From: Cupriavidus campinensis | GTDB taxonomy: Bacteria; Pseudomonadota; Gammaproteobacteria; Burkholderiales; Burkholderiaceae | Length of the DNA stretch: 64,000 bases | NCBI RefSeq assembly: GCF_905397395.1 | Contig: NZ_CAJPVH010000002.1 | Location: 1 to 64,000, forward strand | Direction of reading: 5' to 3' | In this document: positions 34,878 through 48,812 of the stretch, piece by piece | Position numbering within the stretch: position 1 is the first letter of the stretch | Layout of the letters: each line of letters begins with the position of its first letter | The notes under the pieces: generated by a model | The model's database searches: none | Told to the model about the DNA's origin: nothing | Seen by the model: only the letters and a program-made list of their open reading frames with translations | Program-made: the position numbers and the translations under genes

Positions 34878-35885
34878 ATGCCTCCTGAACAAGCTTCCCG
34901 GCCGCCCGAGGGCGCACCGCCCCGGCCTCAGCGTGGACGGATCCTGCCCGACCGCCATACGGCCGCGCGCACCTTCCGCGTGGTCACCGCCGCCATCCAG
35001 GCCTGGTTCGAGCACCGCGCGGCCAGCAAGGGCGCGGCACTCTCCTTCTATATGTTGTTCTCGCTTGCGCCGATCCTGGTGCTGGTGATTTCGATCGCCG
35101 GCCTGTTCTTCGGCGCCGAAGCCGCGCGCGGCGAGATCTTCTCCCAGCTCAACGGCCTGGTGGGGGAGCAGGGCGCCGCCGCCATCCAGGAGATCCTGGC
35201 CGCCACGCACCGCGCTGGCGGCGGTGGCGTGGCGGCGGCCATCGCGTTCGGCATCCTGATCGTGGGTGCGACGAGTGCCTTCGCCGAACTCAAGAGCAGC
35301 CTGGACGACATCTGGCACGCCCCGCCCCCGGCCGGCGCCGGCTGGAAGACGCTGCTGCGCGCGCGGGTGCTGTCGTTCAGCATCGTGCTGGCGCTCGCCT
35401 TCATGCTGCTGGTCTCGCTGGTCGTCAACGCCGCGCTGGCCGTGGTGGACCGCTTCTGGGGTGCGCTCTGGACCGCCTCCTGGTTCGCCCCGGTGGCGGA
35501 CGCCATCTCTACGGCGTTCTCGTTCGCCGTGGTCACGGCCCTGTTCGCGGTGATCTTCAAGATGCTGCCCAACGCCCGCATCGCCTGGCGGGATGTGACG
35601 ATGGGGGCGATCATCACCGCGCTGCTGTTCGCCGTGGGCAAGCGGCTGATCGGGCTCTACCTGGGGAACAGCGCGGTGGCGTCGTCCTATGGCGCGGCCG
35701 GCTCGGTCGTGGCGCTGATGTTGTGGGTGTACTATTCGGCACAAATATTCTTCTTCGGGGCCGAGCTGACGCGCCAGTACGCGTTGCAGTTCGGCAGCCT
35801 GCGCGGGCACGATCCGGCCAAGGAAAACCGCGCGGAGCCGGGTACCACGCGCGGTGCCACCCCGCCGGGGGCCGCGAACCGGTAA
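34878..35885 (+). CDS. YihY/BrkB-family membrane protein
   Basis: The 335-residue inner-membrane protein has six or so hydrophobic segments and the family signatures [27 protein letters not shown] near residue 52, [42 protein letters not shown] and [32 protein letters not shown]. The role of this family is uncertain. The frame is open further upstream to 34767; I chose the ATG at 34878 because it precedes the conserved part closely, but its ribosome site is weak. The C-terminal 40 residues are hydrophilic. Confidence 0.85.
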   Translation: MPPEQASRPPEGAPPRPQRGRILPDRHTAARTFRVVTAAIQAWFEHRAASKGAALSFYMLFSLAPILVLVISIAGLFFGAEAARGEIFSQLNGLVGEQGAAAIQEILAATHRAGGGGVAAAIAFGILIVGATSAFAELKSSLDDIWHAPPPAGAGWKTLLRARVLSFSIVLALAFMLLVSLVVNAALAVVDRFWGALWTASWFAPVADAISTAFSFAVVTALFAVIFKMLPNARIAWRDVTMGAIITALLFAVGKRLIGLYLGNSAVASSYGAAGSVVALMLWVYYSAQIFFFGAELTRQYALQFGSLRGHDPAKENRAEPGTTRGATPPGAANR

Positions 35886-35961
35886 AATACCGCCCCATTC
35901 CCTGTGCCCCGCCCGGGGCCCTCCACCCGATCCTGCCTGTCAGTCACCAGATTCCGTTGCC

Positions 35962-37554
<1,593 letters not shown>

Positions 37555-37635
37555 CATCTCCTGCTAGAATCCTGAGCTTGTACGATGACCGGCGTGCCTT
37601 GCACGCCGCACATCGCTCCCTTCCTGCCGCCCCCC

Positions 37636-38904
37636 ATGTCCACCGCCACACCCGTGCCGGCCGCCGAGCCGGACACCGTATTCCGCGACCCCGCTTTCCG
37701 GCATTTCTGGTTCGCCAGGCTTTGCACCACCATCGGCTACCAGATCTTCACGGTGGCGGTGGGCTGGCAGATGTACGACCTCACGCGCGATCCCTTCATG
37801 CTCGGCATGGTCGGGCTGGTGCAGTTCCTGCCGTCGATCGTGCTGCTGCTGATGTCCGGGCACGTGGCGGACCGTTTCGACCGCCGGCTGATCGTACGCA
37901 CCTGCCAGGCGCTGGAAGCGGTGATTGCCGTGTCGATGGCCGTGGCGAGCTTCTCGGGCTGGATCACGCGCGAGCACATCTTCCTGTTCGTGGCGGCCAT
38001 CGGCGCCTGCCGCGCCTTCGAGACGCCCACGCTCCAGGCGCTGCTGCCCAGCGTGGTCACGCCACGCCAGCTGCCGCGCGCGGTGGCGCTGGCCAGTTCC
38101 GCCGGCCAGACCGCCATCATCATCGGCCCGGCGCTGGGCGGCTTCGCCTACGTGGCGGGGCCGGGCGTGGTCTATTCGATCAGCGCCGTGCTGTTTGCCA
38201 TCGCCGCCGTGCTGGTGGCCACGCTCAAGCTGCGCCAGGCCGCGCAGCGGCTGACCACGCCGGTCAGCATCAAGACGCTGTTCGCCGGGTTTGCCTATAT
38301 CCGCAGCCATCAGGTGCTGCTGGGCGCGGTGTCGCTGGACCTGTTCGCGGTGCTGCTCGGCGGCGCCACCGCGCTGCTGCCGATCTATGCGCGGGACATC
38401 CTCCACACCGGCCCCTGGGGGCTGGGGCTGCTGCGCTCGTCGCCGGCCATCGGCGCGCTGGTCACGGCGCTCTGGCTGGCGCGCAACCCGCTGAACCGGC
38501 GCGTGGGCCGCGTGATGTTCGGCGCGGTGGCGCTGTTCGGCGTGGCGACGATGATCTTCGGCATTTCCAACTGGCTGCCGCTCTCGATGGGGGCGCTGGT
38601 GGTGCTGGGCGCATCGGACATGATCAGCGTGGTGGTGCGCCAGACGCTGGTGCAGCTCGATACCCCCGACGACATGCGGGGCCGCGTGGGGGCGGTCAAC
38701 TCGGTGTTCATCGGCGCCTCCAACCAGCTTGGCGAGTTCGAATCGGGCGTCACGGCGGCGCTGCTCGGGCCGGTGGGCGCGGTGCTGCTCGGCGGCGCCG
38801 GCACGGTGCTGGTGGTGTTCGCATGGATGCGGCTGTTCCCGGCGCTGGCCGACCGTGACCGCCTGCACGATCATCCCCACGACCGCCCGGCCCCGGCGCG
38901 CTGA
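37636..38904 (+). CDS. MFS exporter, EntS-like
   Basis: The 422-residue transporter has about 12 helices. It has FRHFWFARLCTTIGYQIFTVAVGWQMYDLT near residue 20, the cytoplasmic loop GHVADRFDRRLIVRTC, and late blocks DDMRGRVGAVNSVFIGASNQLGEFESG, as in the enterobactin-exporter-like MFS group. The substrate is unknown. An extended -10 (TGCTAGAAT, 37562-37570) after prfC could start its transcript near 37577, which favours the ATG at 37636 over the in-frame ATG at 37585. Confidence 0.87.
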   Translation: MSTATPVPAAEPDTVFRDPAFRHFWFARLCTTIGYQIFTVAVGWQMYDLTRDPFMLGMVGLVQFLPSIVLLLMSGHVADRFDRRLIVRTCQALEAVIAVSMAVASFSGWITREHIFLFVAAIGACRAFETPTLQALLPSVVTPRQLPRAVALASSAGQTAIIIGPALGGFAYVAGPGVVYSISAVLFAIAAVLVATLKLRQAAQRLTTPVSIKTLFAGFAYIRSHQVLLGAVSLDLFAVLLGGATALLPIYARDILHTGPWGLGLLRSSPAIGALVTALWLARNPLNRRVGRVMFGAVALFGVATMIFGISNWLPLSMGALVVLGASDMISVVVRQTLVQLDTPDDMRGRVGAVNSVFIGASNQLGEFESGVTAALLGPVGAVLLGGAGTVLVVFAWMRLFPALADRDRLHDHPHDRPAPAR

Positions 38905-38924
38905 TCGCTCCCGATCCGGGCAAA

Positions 38925-38941
38925 GCGTACCCGTTTCTGCG
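38925..38941 (+). repeat. Dispersed RepA iteron
   Basis: GCGTACCCGTTTCTGCG, an exact match to the consensus, just after the MFS gene. Confidence 0.82.
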
Positions 38942-39107
38942 CACACCTTCCCGCCGGACCCTGCTGCCCGCGCGCGCCATGCAGGGATTACAACGGCTCA
39001 CGGCCGAAAGTTGTAATCACTGCACTCCCCCTGCCTTTTCTCCCTCGACTGTGATGTAAACGGCGCGCCGCACGGGCCGCCGTGAGCCATTGCGTGGCAA
39101 CGGCTCA

Positions 39108-39124
39108 CGCAGAAACGGGTACGC
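39108..39124 (-). repeat. Dispersed RepA iteron
   Basis: CGCAGAAACGGGTACGC, an exact inverted consensus copy, 84 bases before the MscS start. Confidence 0.82.
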
Positions 39125-39207
39125 TTTGGGATTGTTCGCCGGGTTGGCTGGCACGTCCTTCGCAAGTCGGCCCGGGTTGCACGGAGGTTGCACTGAGGAG
39201 CGAACGC

Positions 39208-40136
39208 ATGGAGCTGCCGTATATCGACGCCGATAAAGTCCAGGCCACCTGGGCCTATCTCACCCAGTTTGCGGTCAGCCAGGGGCTGAACTGCCTTGCC
39301 GCGCTGGCCATCCTGATTGCCGGCTGGTGGCTTTCCGGCCGCGCCGCGCGGGCCGTGAGGCAGGGCCTCCATCGCACCCACGTGGACGACACGCTGCGGC
39401 CCATGCTGGCCAGCGTGGCCCAGTGGGTGGTGCGCGTGCTGACCGTGGTGCTCGTGCTGTCGCAGTTCGGCGTGCAGACCGCGAGCATCATCGCCATGCT
39501 CGGCGCCGCCGGCCTGGCCATCGGCCTGGCGCTGCAGGGCACGCTCCAGAATATCGCCGCCGGGATCATGCTGGTGCTGCTGCGCCCGTTCCGCGTGGGC
39601 CAGTACATCGACGCCCAGGGCGTGGCCGGCACCGTGCGCGAGACCGGGCTGTTCATGACCGAGCTGACGACCTTCGACGGGGTCTGCCTGCGCGTGCCCA
39701 ACGGCAAGCTCTGGGGCAGTTCGATCATGAACTACAGCGAGAACGTCACGCGGCGCATGGATATCGAGATCGCCGTGACCTTCGACAGCCCCGTGCAGGC
39801 CGGGCTGGATGCGCTCAAGGCCATGCTGGCCAAGGAGCCGCGGCTGCTGGCCGAGCCCAGGCCCGAGGTCATGGTGACGAAGTACACCGACCGGGGCATC
39901 GCGCTGAACGCGCGCTACTGGACCTCGAATGACGATTTCTGGAACGTGCAGTTCGGCTTCTTTGGCAAGCTGAAGCCGACGCTCGAGGCGGCCGGCTGCC
40001 GGATTGCCGTGCCGGTGCAGGAAGTCCTCGTACCGGAGATGGATGAGGCGGCGCTGGCCGAAGGGGCCGATGGGGCCGACGGCGACGGCAAGGCGGAGCG
40101 CTACGACGCCCGCCGCACCCCGCCGCGCCGGCCGAA

Positions 40137-40140
<4 letters not shown>
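39208..40140 (+). CDS. Small-conductance mechanosensitive channel, MscS family
   Basis: The 310-residue protein has three N-terminal helices; the pore helix is [36 protein letters not shown] (about residues 95-132), followed by the beta-domain with [24 protein letters not shown] and a cytoplasmic vestibule. It opens under membrane tension to release solutes. The start at 39208 has GAGGAG 7 bases upstream. Its stop codon overlaps the stop of the convergent edd gene. The last 40 residues are acidic then basic and not conserved. Confidence 0.92.
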
Positions 40141-41975
<1,835 letters not shown>

Positions 41976-42298
41976 GGAGTCTTCTCCTGTGAGGCGTGGG
42001 GCGCTTCGTGCGGCGCTCCATCAGCGTAGTCCAAATCGGCGGATACAGGTCGGATCGCTCACACGCCCGGATGTTCCGCGCTGGCCTGTGACAACGGCGT
42101 GTACCCCCGGTGTGCAGTCCGCGACGCTACGCAGAAATGGGTACGCTCGGGGTCCGCCTGGGGCCGCCCGCCGGCCGAATCCGTCCCGCCCACTGCCCAA
42201 TCCCCGGCGAGTGACGTAACATGGCCGGAACTTATCCGCCCCTCGCCGGCACTCAGTAGTTGCCGGGGCGCCCACTTCCCCCCCGCAAGGAGCCCAGG
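41976..42298. other. Divergent control region, edd and zwf
   Basis: About 320 bases with both promoters and one dispersed iteron (42130-42146). I could not point to a HexR-type operator. Confidence 0.4.
42130..42146 (-). repeat. Dispersed RepA iteron
   Basis: CGCAGAAATGGGTACGC, the inverted form of array copy 28375-28391, in the edd-zwf control region. Confidence 0.8.
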
Positions 42299-43753
<1,455 letters not shown>

Positions 43754-43786
43754 CCCACCATCTGTCTAACTAGAAAGGGACCGATC

Positions 43787-44467
43787 ATGCGCCAGTACGA
43801 ACATGCCTCCGTGATGGATCAGGCCGAATCGCTGGCCCTCTCGATCGGCCATGCGCTGGAACTGGTGATCCAGGCCAAGGGCTGGGCGGTGCTGGCGGTG
43901 TCCGGCGGGCGCTCGCCGGTGCCGATGTTCGAACGGCTGCGCTATCGGCCCATCCGCTGGGACGCCGTGACCGTGACGCTGGTGGATGAGCGCGCGGTGC
44001 CGCCCGACCACCCTGACAGCAATGGCGCGCTGGTGCGCCACAACCTGCTGCGCGAGGCAGCGGGCGTGGCGGCCTGGTTGCCGCTGGTGGAGGATGCCGC
44101 CGAGGCGGCCCAGCCGGAGCGCGCCGTGGCGCGGCTCAACGAACGCTTCCAGCAGCCGGACGTGGTGGTGCTCGGCATGGGCGAGGATGGGCACACGGCG
44201 TCGCTGTTCCCCGAGGCGCCCGAGCTCCAGACCGCGCTGTCCGAGCCGAAGCCCGGTTTCCTGGTCACCCATCCGACCAGCGCCAACCACGCCCGCGTGA
44301 CGCTGAACCTCGCCGCGCTGCTGGCCGCCGAACGCACCTTCCTGGCCATCTCGGGCGAGAAGAAGGCCGAGGTGCTGGCCCGCGCGCTCAAGGCGCCCAC
44401 GCCGGCCCTGCCGGTGAGCCTGGTGCTGGCGCGCCACCACCACGGCGTGGATGTGTTCCGCACCTGA
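43787..44467 (+). CDS. pgl: 6-phosphogluconolactonase
   Basis: The 226-residue DevB-type lactonase hydrolyses 6-phosphogluconolactone. Family blocks are AVSGGRSPVPMFERL near residue 39, VTLVDERAVPPDHPDSN near 63 and VLGMGEDGHTASLFP near 127. It lies 33 bases after zwf, with AAAGGGA upstream of the start. With zwf and edd it gives the oxidative entry into the Entner-Doudoroff path. Confidence 0.95.
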   Translation: MRQYEHASVMDQAESLALSIGHALELVIQAKGWAVLAVSGGRSPVPMFERLRYRPIRWDAVTVTLVDERAVPPDHPDSNGALVRHNLLREAAGVAAWLPLVEDAAEAAQPERAVARLNERFQQPDVVVLGMGEDGHTASLFPEAPELQTALSEPKPGFLVTHPTSANHARVTLNLAALLAAERTFLAISGEKKAEVLARALKAPTPALPVSLVLARHHHGVDVFRT

Positions 44468-44515
44468 TCGCTCGCCAACGTTCGTTCTCGACAAAGTTTT
44501 CGACAAAGGGTCCCG

Positions 44516-45538
44516 ATGTCTCCACCTGATGCGCAAGCCGACTCGTATCCCCGCCTGCTGGCCGACGTAGGCGGCACCAACGTGCGGATGGCGCTGGAAA
44601 CGGCACCGATGCGGATTGGCGCGGTCACCGCGCTGAAGGTGGCGGATTTTCCGTCGCTCGAAGCGGCCATGCGGCAGTACCTGCGCGGCCTGCACGACCT
44701 GCCGCGCCCGCGCCACGCGGCCATCGGGCTGGCCAATCCGGTCACCGGGGACCACGTCAAGCTGACCAACCACAACTGGGCGTTCTCGATCGACGCTACG
44801 CGCCGCGCGCTCGACCTGGACACGCTGGTGGCCATCAACGACTTCACCGCTTTGGCGCTGGCGCTGCCCTACCTGCCCGCGGAGGACCTTGCGCTGGTGC
44901 GCAGCGGCACGGCGGTGCCCACGGCGCCGCGCGCGCTGCTGGGGCCGGGCACCGGGCTGGGCGTCTCGGGGCTGGTGCCCGCGCCCGGCGGCGGCGCGGT
45001 GGCGCTGGCCGGCGAAGGCGGCCATATCGAGATCATGCCGGCCACCGACGACGAGTGGATCGCCTGGCGCTACGCCCATCAGCATCTGGGGCGGGTCTCG
45101 GCGGAGCGCATGTTGTCGGGCATGGGCCTGTCCCAGATCCACGCCGCGCTGGCCGCAGAAACGGGTACGCCTCTGGCCCAGCCGCTGACCCCGGCCGAGG
45201 TCACGGACGGCGCCATCAAGACCGGCGACCCGCTGTGCCAGCGCGCCTTCGCGGCGTTCTGCGGCCTGCTCGGCTCCGTGGCGGGCGACGTGGCGCTGGT
45301 GCTCGGCGCGCGCGGCGGGGTCTATCTCGGCGGCGGCATCGTGCCGCGTTTCGTCGATGCCTTCCGGGCCTCGCCGTTCGCCGCGCGCTTTGCCGCCAAG
45401 GGCCGCATGGGCGCCTATCTGGCCGACATCCCGGTCTACGTGATCACCGCCGCCTACCCGTCGCTACCCGGGCTGGCGCGCGCGCTGGCAGACCGCCTCG
45501 AGGGCGACATGCGCCACGGCGCCGCCGCCCAACCCTGA
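44516..45538 (+). CDS. glk: Glucokinase
   Basis: The 340-residue enzyme phosphorylates glucose with ATP. Signatures are LLADVGGTNVRMALE near residue 15, LTNHNWAFS, INDFTALALALPYL, LGPGTGLGVSGLV and EGGHIEIMP. It lies 48 bases after pgl. A perfect inverted iteron (45154-45170) is inside the gene and encodes AETGTP, so the motif coexists with a working reading frame. The response regulator begins 15 bases after the stop. Confidence 0.95.
   Translation: MSPPDAQADSYPRLLADVGGTNVRMALETAPMRIGAVTALKVADFPSLEAAMRQYLRGLHDLPRPRHAAIGLANPVTGDHVKLTNHNWAFSIDATRRALDLDTLVAINDFTALALALPYLPAEDLALVRSGTAVPTAPRALLGPGTGLGVSGLVPAPGGGAVALAGEGGHIEIMPATDDEWIAWRYAHQHLGRVSAERMLSGMGLSQIHAALAAETGTPLAQPLTPAEVTDGAIKTGDPLCQRAFAAFCGLLGSVAGDVALVLGARGGVYLGGGIVPRFVDAFRASPFAARFAAKGRMGAYLADIPVYVITAAYPSLPGLARALADRLEGDMRHGAAAQP
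45154..45170 (-). repeat. RepA iteron inside glk
   Basis: CGCAGAAACGGGTACGC, an exact inverted consensus copy within the coding sequence of glk, 17 kb from the origin. Confidence 0.8.
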
Positions 45539-45553
45539 CTGACCGATCCCGAC

Positions 45554-46261
45554 ATGCGTGTATTGCTGGTGGAAGATGACGCCATGATTGGCGAGAGCGT
45601 GAAGGTGGCACTGCGCCAGGAGGGCTTTACCGTCGATTGGGTGCGCGATGGCGATGCCGGCCTCGACGCCGCCTCTGACCAGCACGGCCCCCGCGCGGAC
45701 GGCGGCTACGACCTCGTGCTGCTCGACCTTGGTCTGCCGCGCCGCTCGGGCCTGGACGTGCTGAAGACCCTGCGCGCCCGCAACGTGCGCACGCCGGTGC
45801 TGATCCTCACCGCGCGGGACGCCGTGGCGGACCGCGTGGCCGGCCTCAACGCCGGCGCGGATGACTACCTCGTCAAGCCCTTCGACCTCCAGGAACTGGC
45901 CGCGCGCATGCACGCGCTGGCGCGCCGGGCCGAGGGCCGCGCCGAGCCGCTGCTGCGCTACGGCGACATCGTGCTCAACCCCGCCACGCGCGAGGCCACC
46001 CAGGCCGGCACGGCGGTGCGGCTGTCCGCACGCGAGTTCGCGCTGCTCTCCGCGCTGATGGCGCGCCCCGGCCAGGTCTGGTCGGTGGCGCAGTTGCAGG
46101 AGCGCCTGTACGGCTGGGACGACGAGGTGGGCAGCAACACGGTCGAGGTCTATATCCACGCGCTGCGCCGCAAGTTCGGCGCCGCCCTGATCCGCAATAT
46201 CCGGGGCGTGGGCTACGTGGTGCCGCAGCGTGATGGCGCCGACGAGGAGCGTCCGTCCTGA
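45554..46261 (+). CDS. OmpR-family response regulator, QseB/TctD-like
   Basis: The 235-residue regulator has a receiver domain with acidic pair ED at 7-8, phospho-acceptor Asp58 (DLVLLDLGLP) and Lys in DYLVKPFD, then an OmpR winged helix ending HALRRKFGAALIRNIRGVGYVV. Seven or so extra residues before Asp58 (QHGPRADGG) make the loop longer than usual. The stop overlaps the kinase start (TGATG). Following glk it could act like the GltR-GtrS pair that in Pseudomonas sits by edd-glk, but sequence alone places it nearer QseB. Confidence 0.9.
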   Translation: MRVLLVEDDAMIGESVKVALRQEGFTVDWVRDGDAGLDAASDQHGPRADGGYDLVLLDLGLPRRSGLDVLKTLRARNVRTPVLILTARDAVADRVAGLNAGADDYLVKPFDLQELAARMHALARRAEGRAEPLLRYGDIVLNPATREATQAGTAVRLSAREFALLSALMARPGQVWSVAQLQERLYGWDDEVGSNTVEVYIHALRRKFGAALIRNIRGVGYVVPQRDGADEERPS

Positions 46262-47631
46262 TGCGCTCGATCCAACGTACGTTGTTGTGGTGGCTGGCCG
46301 CCGGGCTGGCGGCGGGTATCGCCGTGGCCACCGGCCTGATCTACGCGCAGGCCCGGCAGGAGGCCAACGCGCTGTTCGACTATCAGATGAAGCAGGTGGC
46401 GGCGGCGTTGCCGAGCCAGTTCCCGAGCCCGATCGCGCCGCCGTTCGACGGTGGCAATGGCAGCGGCGCCAGCGCGGACCTGCTCCATGCAGACGAGGAC
46501 GTGGTGATCCACATCTGGGACGGCACGGGCCGCAGTCTCTACCTGTCGCACTCCCACCCGGTGCTGCCGCCGCGCGCGGAACTTGGCTTCTCCAGCGTGC
46601 GCACGGATTCCGGCGAATGGCGCATCTACAGCGTGCAGCTGGGGCCGGCCGTGGTCCAGATCGCCCAGCCGATGAGCGCGCGCCGCACGCTGGCCGCGCA
46701 TATGGCGCTGCGCACGGTGGCGCCGCTGCTGTTGCTGATGCCGCTGCTGGCGTGGCTGATCTGGATGGCGGTAGGACGGGGTTTGCGCCCGCTGCGCGAG
46801 ATTGCTGCCGAGGTGCGCGCGCGTGACGCCAACACGCTGGCGCCGCTGGCCTTGCGCCAGATGCCGGACGAAATCGCCCCGCTTTCCGACGCGCTGAACC
46901 AGTTGCTGGCGCGGCTGGCGCAGGCCATCGACACCCAGCGCGCCTTCGTGGCCGACGCTGCCCACGCGCTGCGCACGCCGCTGGCGGCGCTGCAATTGCA
47001 GGCGCAACTGGTGGAGCGCGCCGACAGCGCGCCGGCCCGGCAGGAAGCCGTGTCGCAGCTGCGGCAGGGGCTGGAGCGGCTGACGCACCTCGTCGCGCAG
47101 TTGCTGACGCTGGCGCGGCAGGAGCCCGGCGCCGCACCGCCGCCGCATGAGCCGGTGGACCTGCGCGCGCTGGCTGCGGGGGTGATCGCGGAAATGTCCC
47201 AGGCGGCCATCGACCGGGATATCGACCTGGGGCTGGAGGCCGATGCTGCCGAAGGCGCCATGGTGCGGGGCGATGCGGACGCGCTGCGCATCCTGCTGAC
47301 CAATCTCATCGACAACGCGCTGCACTACATTCCGGCCGGCGGGCGGATCGATGTGCGGGTGGCGAGCTTGCCGGGTGTCGGCAGCGAGGGTGGCGTGGAA
47401 CTGCAGGTCAGCGACAACGGCCCGGGCATTCCCGCCGACGAGCGCGCGCGCGTGTTCGACCGGTTTTACCGTGTACCGGAAGCGCCCACGGGCGGCAGCG
47501 GGCTGGGGCTGGCCATCGTGGCCGAGATCGCCCAGTCGCACGGCGCCCGCGTGGCGCTGGAAGATGCCGCGCCGGGGCTGCGCGTGCGCGTGACCTTCCC
47601 CCCGTCGCGGCCTGAGCCCGTCTTCCCTTAG
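46261..47631 (+). CDS. Sensor histidine kinase, QseC/TctE-like
   Basis: The 456-residue membrane kinase has helix 1 at about residues 10-32, a sensor region of about 120 residues (2CSK-like), helix 2 at about 150-170, a HAMP linker, the H-box FVADAAHALRTPLAALQLQAQ (His near 233) and an ATPase domain with LIDNALHYIP, DNGPGIP and GGSGLGLAIV. It is coupled to the response regulator gene. The signal it senses is unknown; a sugar or acid linked to the preceding glucose genes is possible. Confidence 0.9.
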   Translation: MRSIQRTLLWWLAAGLAAGIAVATGLIYAQARQEANALFDYQMKQVAAALPSQFPSPIAPPFDGGNGSGASADLLHADEDVVIHIWDGTGRSLYLSHSHPVLPPRAELGFSSVRTDSGEWRIYSVQLGPAVVQIAQPMSARRTLAAHMALRTVAPLLLLMPLLAWLIWMAVGRGLRPLREIAAEVRARDANTLAPLALRQMPDEIAPLSDALNQLLARLAQAIDTQRAFVADAAHALRTPLAALQLQAQLVERADSAPARQEAVSQLRQGLERLTHLVAQLLTLARQEPGAAPPPHEPVDLRALAAGVIAEMSQAAIDRDIDLGLEADAAEGAMVRGDADALRILLTNLIDNALHYIPAGGRIDVRVASLPGVGSEGGVELQVSDNGPGIPADERARVFDRFYRVPEAPTGGSGLGLAIVAEIAQSHGARVALEDAAPGLRVRVTFPPSRPEPVFP

Positions 47632-47638
47632 TCGTGCC

Positions 47639-48583
47639 TCAGCCGACCGGCGCGAACAGCGGCTCGCCCGCGAAGTGCCGGCGCGCGTTCTCCAGGAACT
47701 GGCTGACCGACGCCAGCACCGCTTCCGGCGACCAGCCGGCCACGTGCGGGGTCAGCACCACGTTCGGGCAATCGAACAGTTCCTTGGGCGGCAGCGGCTC
47801 GCTCTCATAGACATCGAGCCCGGCGCCGCCCAGCTCGCCGGCGCGCAAGGCATTGGCCAGCGCCGCCGTGTTCACCACGCTGCCCCGCGCGATATTGACG
47901 AGGTAGCCGTGCGGCCCCAGCGCGCGCAGCACCGGCGTATCGACCAGATGGCGCGTCTCCGGGCCCCCCGGCGTGGCGATGACCAGATAGTCGGCCCACT
48001 TGGCCAGTGCGCCCACATCGGCAAAGTACGAAAACGAGACGTCCTCGCGTGCGCGGCGGTTGTGATAGCCGATCTCCAGGTCGAAGCCCTGGCCGCGCTG
48101 CGCAATGCGCCGCCCGATGGTGCCAAGGCCGACGATGCCGAGCCGCTTGCCCGAGAAATTCGGCGGCAGCGGCAGCGCGTTGCGCCAGACGCCGTCACGC
48201 GTGGCGTGGTCCAGCGCCGGCACGCGGCGCACGGTGGCCAGCAGCAGCGCCATGGCGTGGTCGGCCACGCAGCTGTCGTTGGTGCCCGCGCCGTTGCCCA
48301 CGGCAATGCCGCGCGCCCGGCAGGCGGCCAGGTCGATGTTCTCGTAGCCGGCGCCCAGCGCGCACACCACCTCCAAGGCCGGCATGGCCGCGATCTCGGT
48401 GGCCGTCAGGCCGACCGTGCCATTGGTCAACACGGCGCGGAAGGTCTTGCCGTGCGCGGCCACTTCCGCCGCCCGGCCCTCGGCCGTGGGCGCGTAGCGG
48501 ACGTCGTACTGGGCGGAGACAAGTTCAAGATGAGCGGGTTCGAGCTGGATCAGGACAAGCAGGGCGGGCAGGGCGGGCTTCAT
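47639..48583 (-). CDS. D-isomer-specific 2-hydroxyacid dehydrogenase
   Basis: The 314-residue NAD(P)-dependent enzyme probably reduces glyoxylate or hydroxypyruvate. The cofactor site is RLGIVGLGTIGRRIAQ near residue 147; the catalytic Arg (NIARGSVVN, near 234), Glu (YESEPLPP) and His (LTPHVAGWSPE, near 281) are present. The N-terminus LPALLVLIQLEPAHLE is typical of the short GhrB-like forms. It is convergent with the histidine kinase gene, with 7 bases between stops. Confidence 0.9.
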   Translation of the reverse strand: MKPALPALLVLIQLEPAHLELVSAQYDVRYAPTAEGRAAEVAAHGKTFRAVLTNGTVGLTATEIAAMPALEVVCALGAGYENIDLAACRARGIAVGNGAGTNDSCVADHAMALLLATVRRVPALDHATRDGVWRNALPLPPNFSGKRLGIVGLGTIGRRIAQRGQGFDLEIGYHNRRAREDVSFSYFADVGALAKWADYLVIATPGGPETRHLVDTPVLRALGPHGYLVNIARGSVVNTAALANALRAGELGGAGLDVYESEPLPPKELFDCPNVVLTPHVAGWSPEAVLASVSQFLENARRHFAGEPLFAPVG

Positions 48584-48684
48584 GACGTCACGGCGAGGGG
48601 AAGTGAAAGGAGGATGCCGGCGAACCGACGCGCCATTCTATGCCCGACACCGGATCAATGCTTGACCCCGCAAGGGTTGGTGCG

Positions 48685-48701
48685 CGCAGAAATGGGTACG
48701 C
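48685..48701 (-). repeat. Dispersed RepA iteron
   Basis: CGCAGAAATGGGTACGC, between the dehydrogenase and OPT genes; it forms a same-direction pair with 48741-48757. Confidence 0.8.
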
Positions 48702-48740
48702 TTTGCCGGCAGGGGCGGCACCAGGCGGCGGAAAAAGCCG

Positions 48741-48757
48741 CGCAGAAACGGGTACGC
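48741..48757 (-). repeat. Dispersed RepA iteron
   Basis: CGCAGAAACGGGTACGC, starting 56 bases from the start of the previous copy and in the same orientation. Both are followed by CTTTG. Confidence 0.8.
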
Positions 48758-48812
48758 TTTGGCCTGTTTCGCCAATTTCGCCGCTATGCTCGGTCATCCA
48801 CCCGAGCCGACC

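Larger units (their letters stand above)
38905..39207. other. Gap carrying two opposed iterons
   Basis: About 300 bases between the MFS and MscS genes. The dispersed iterons at 38925 (plus) and 39108 (minus) face each other across 166 bases. The MscS promoter must be here as well. Confidence 0.5.
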
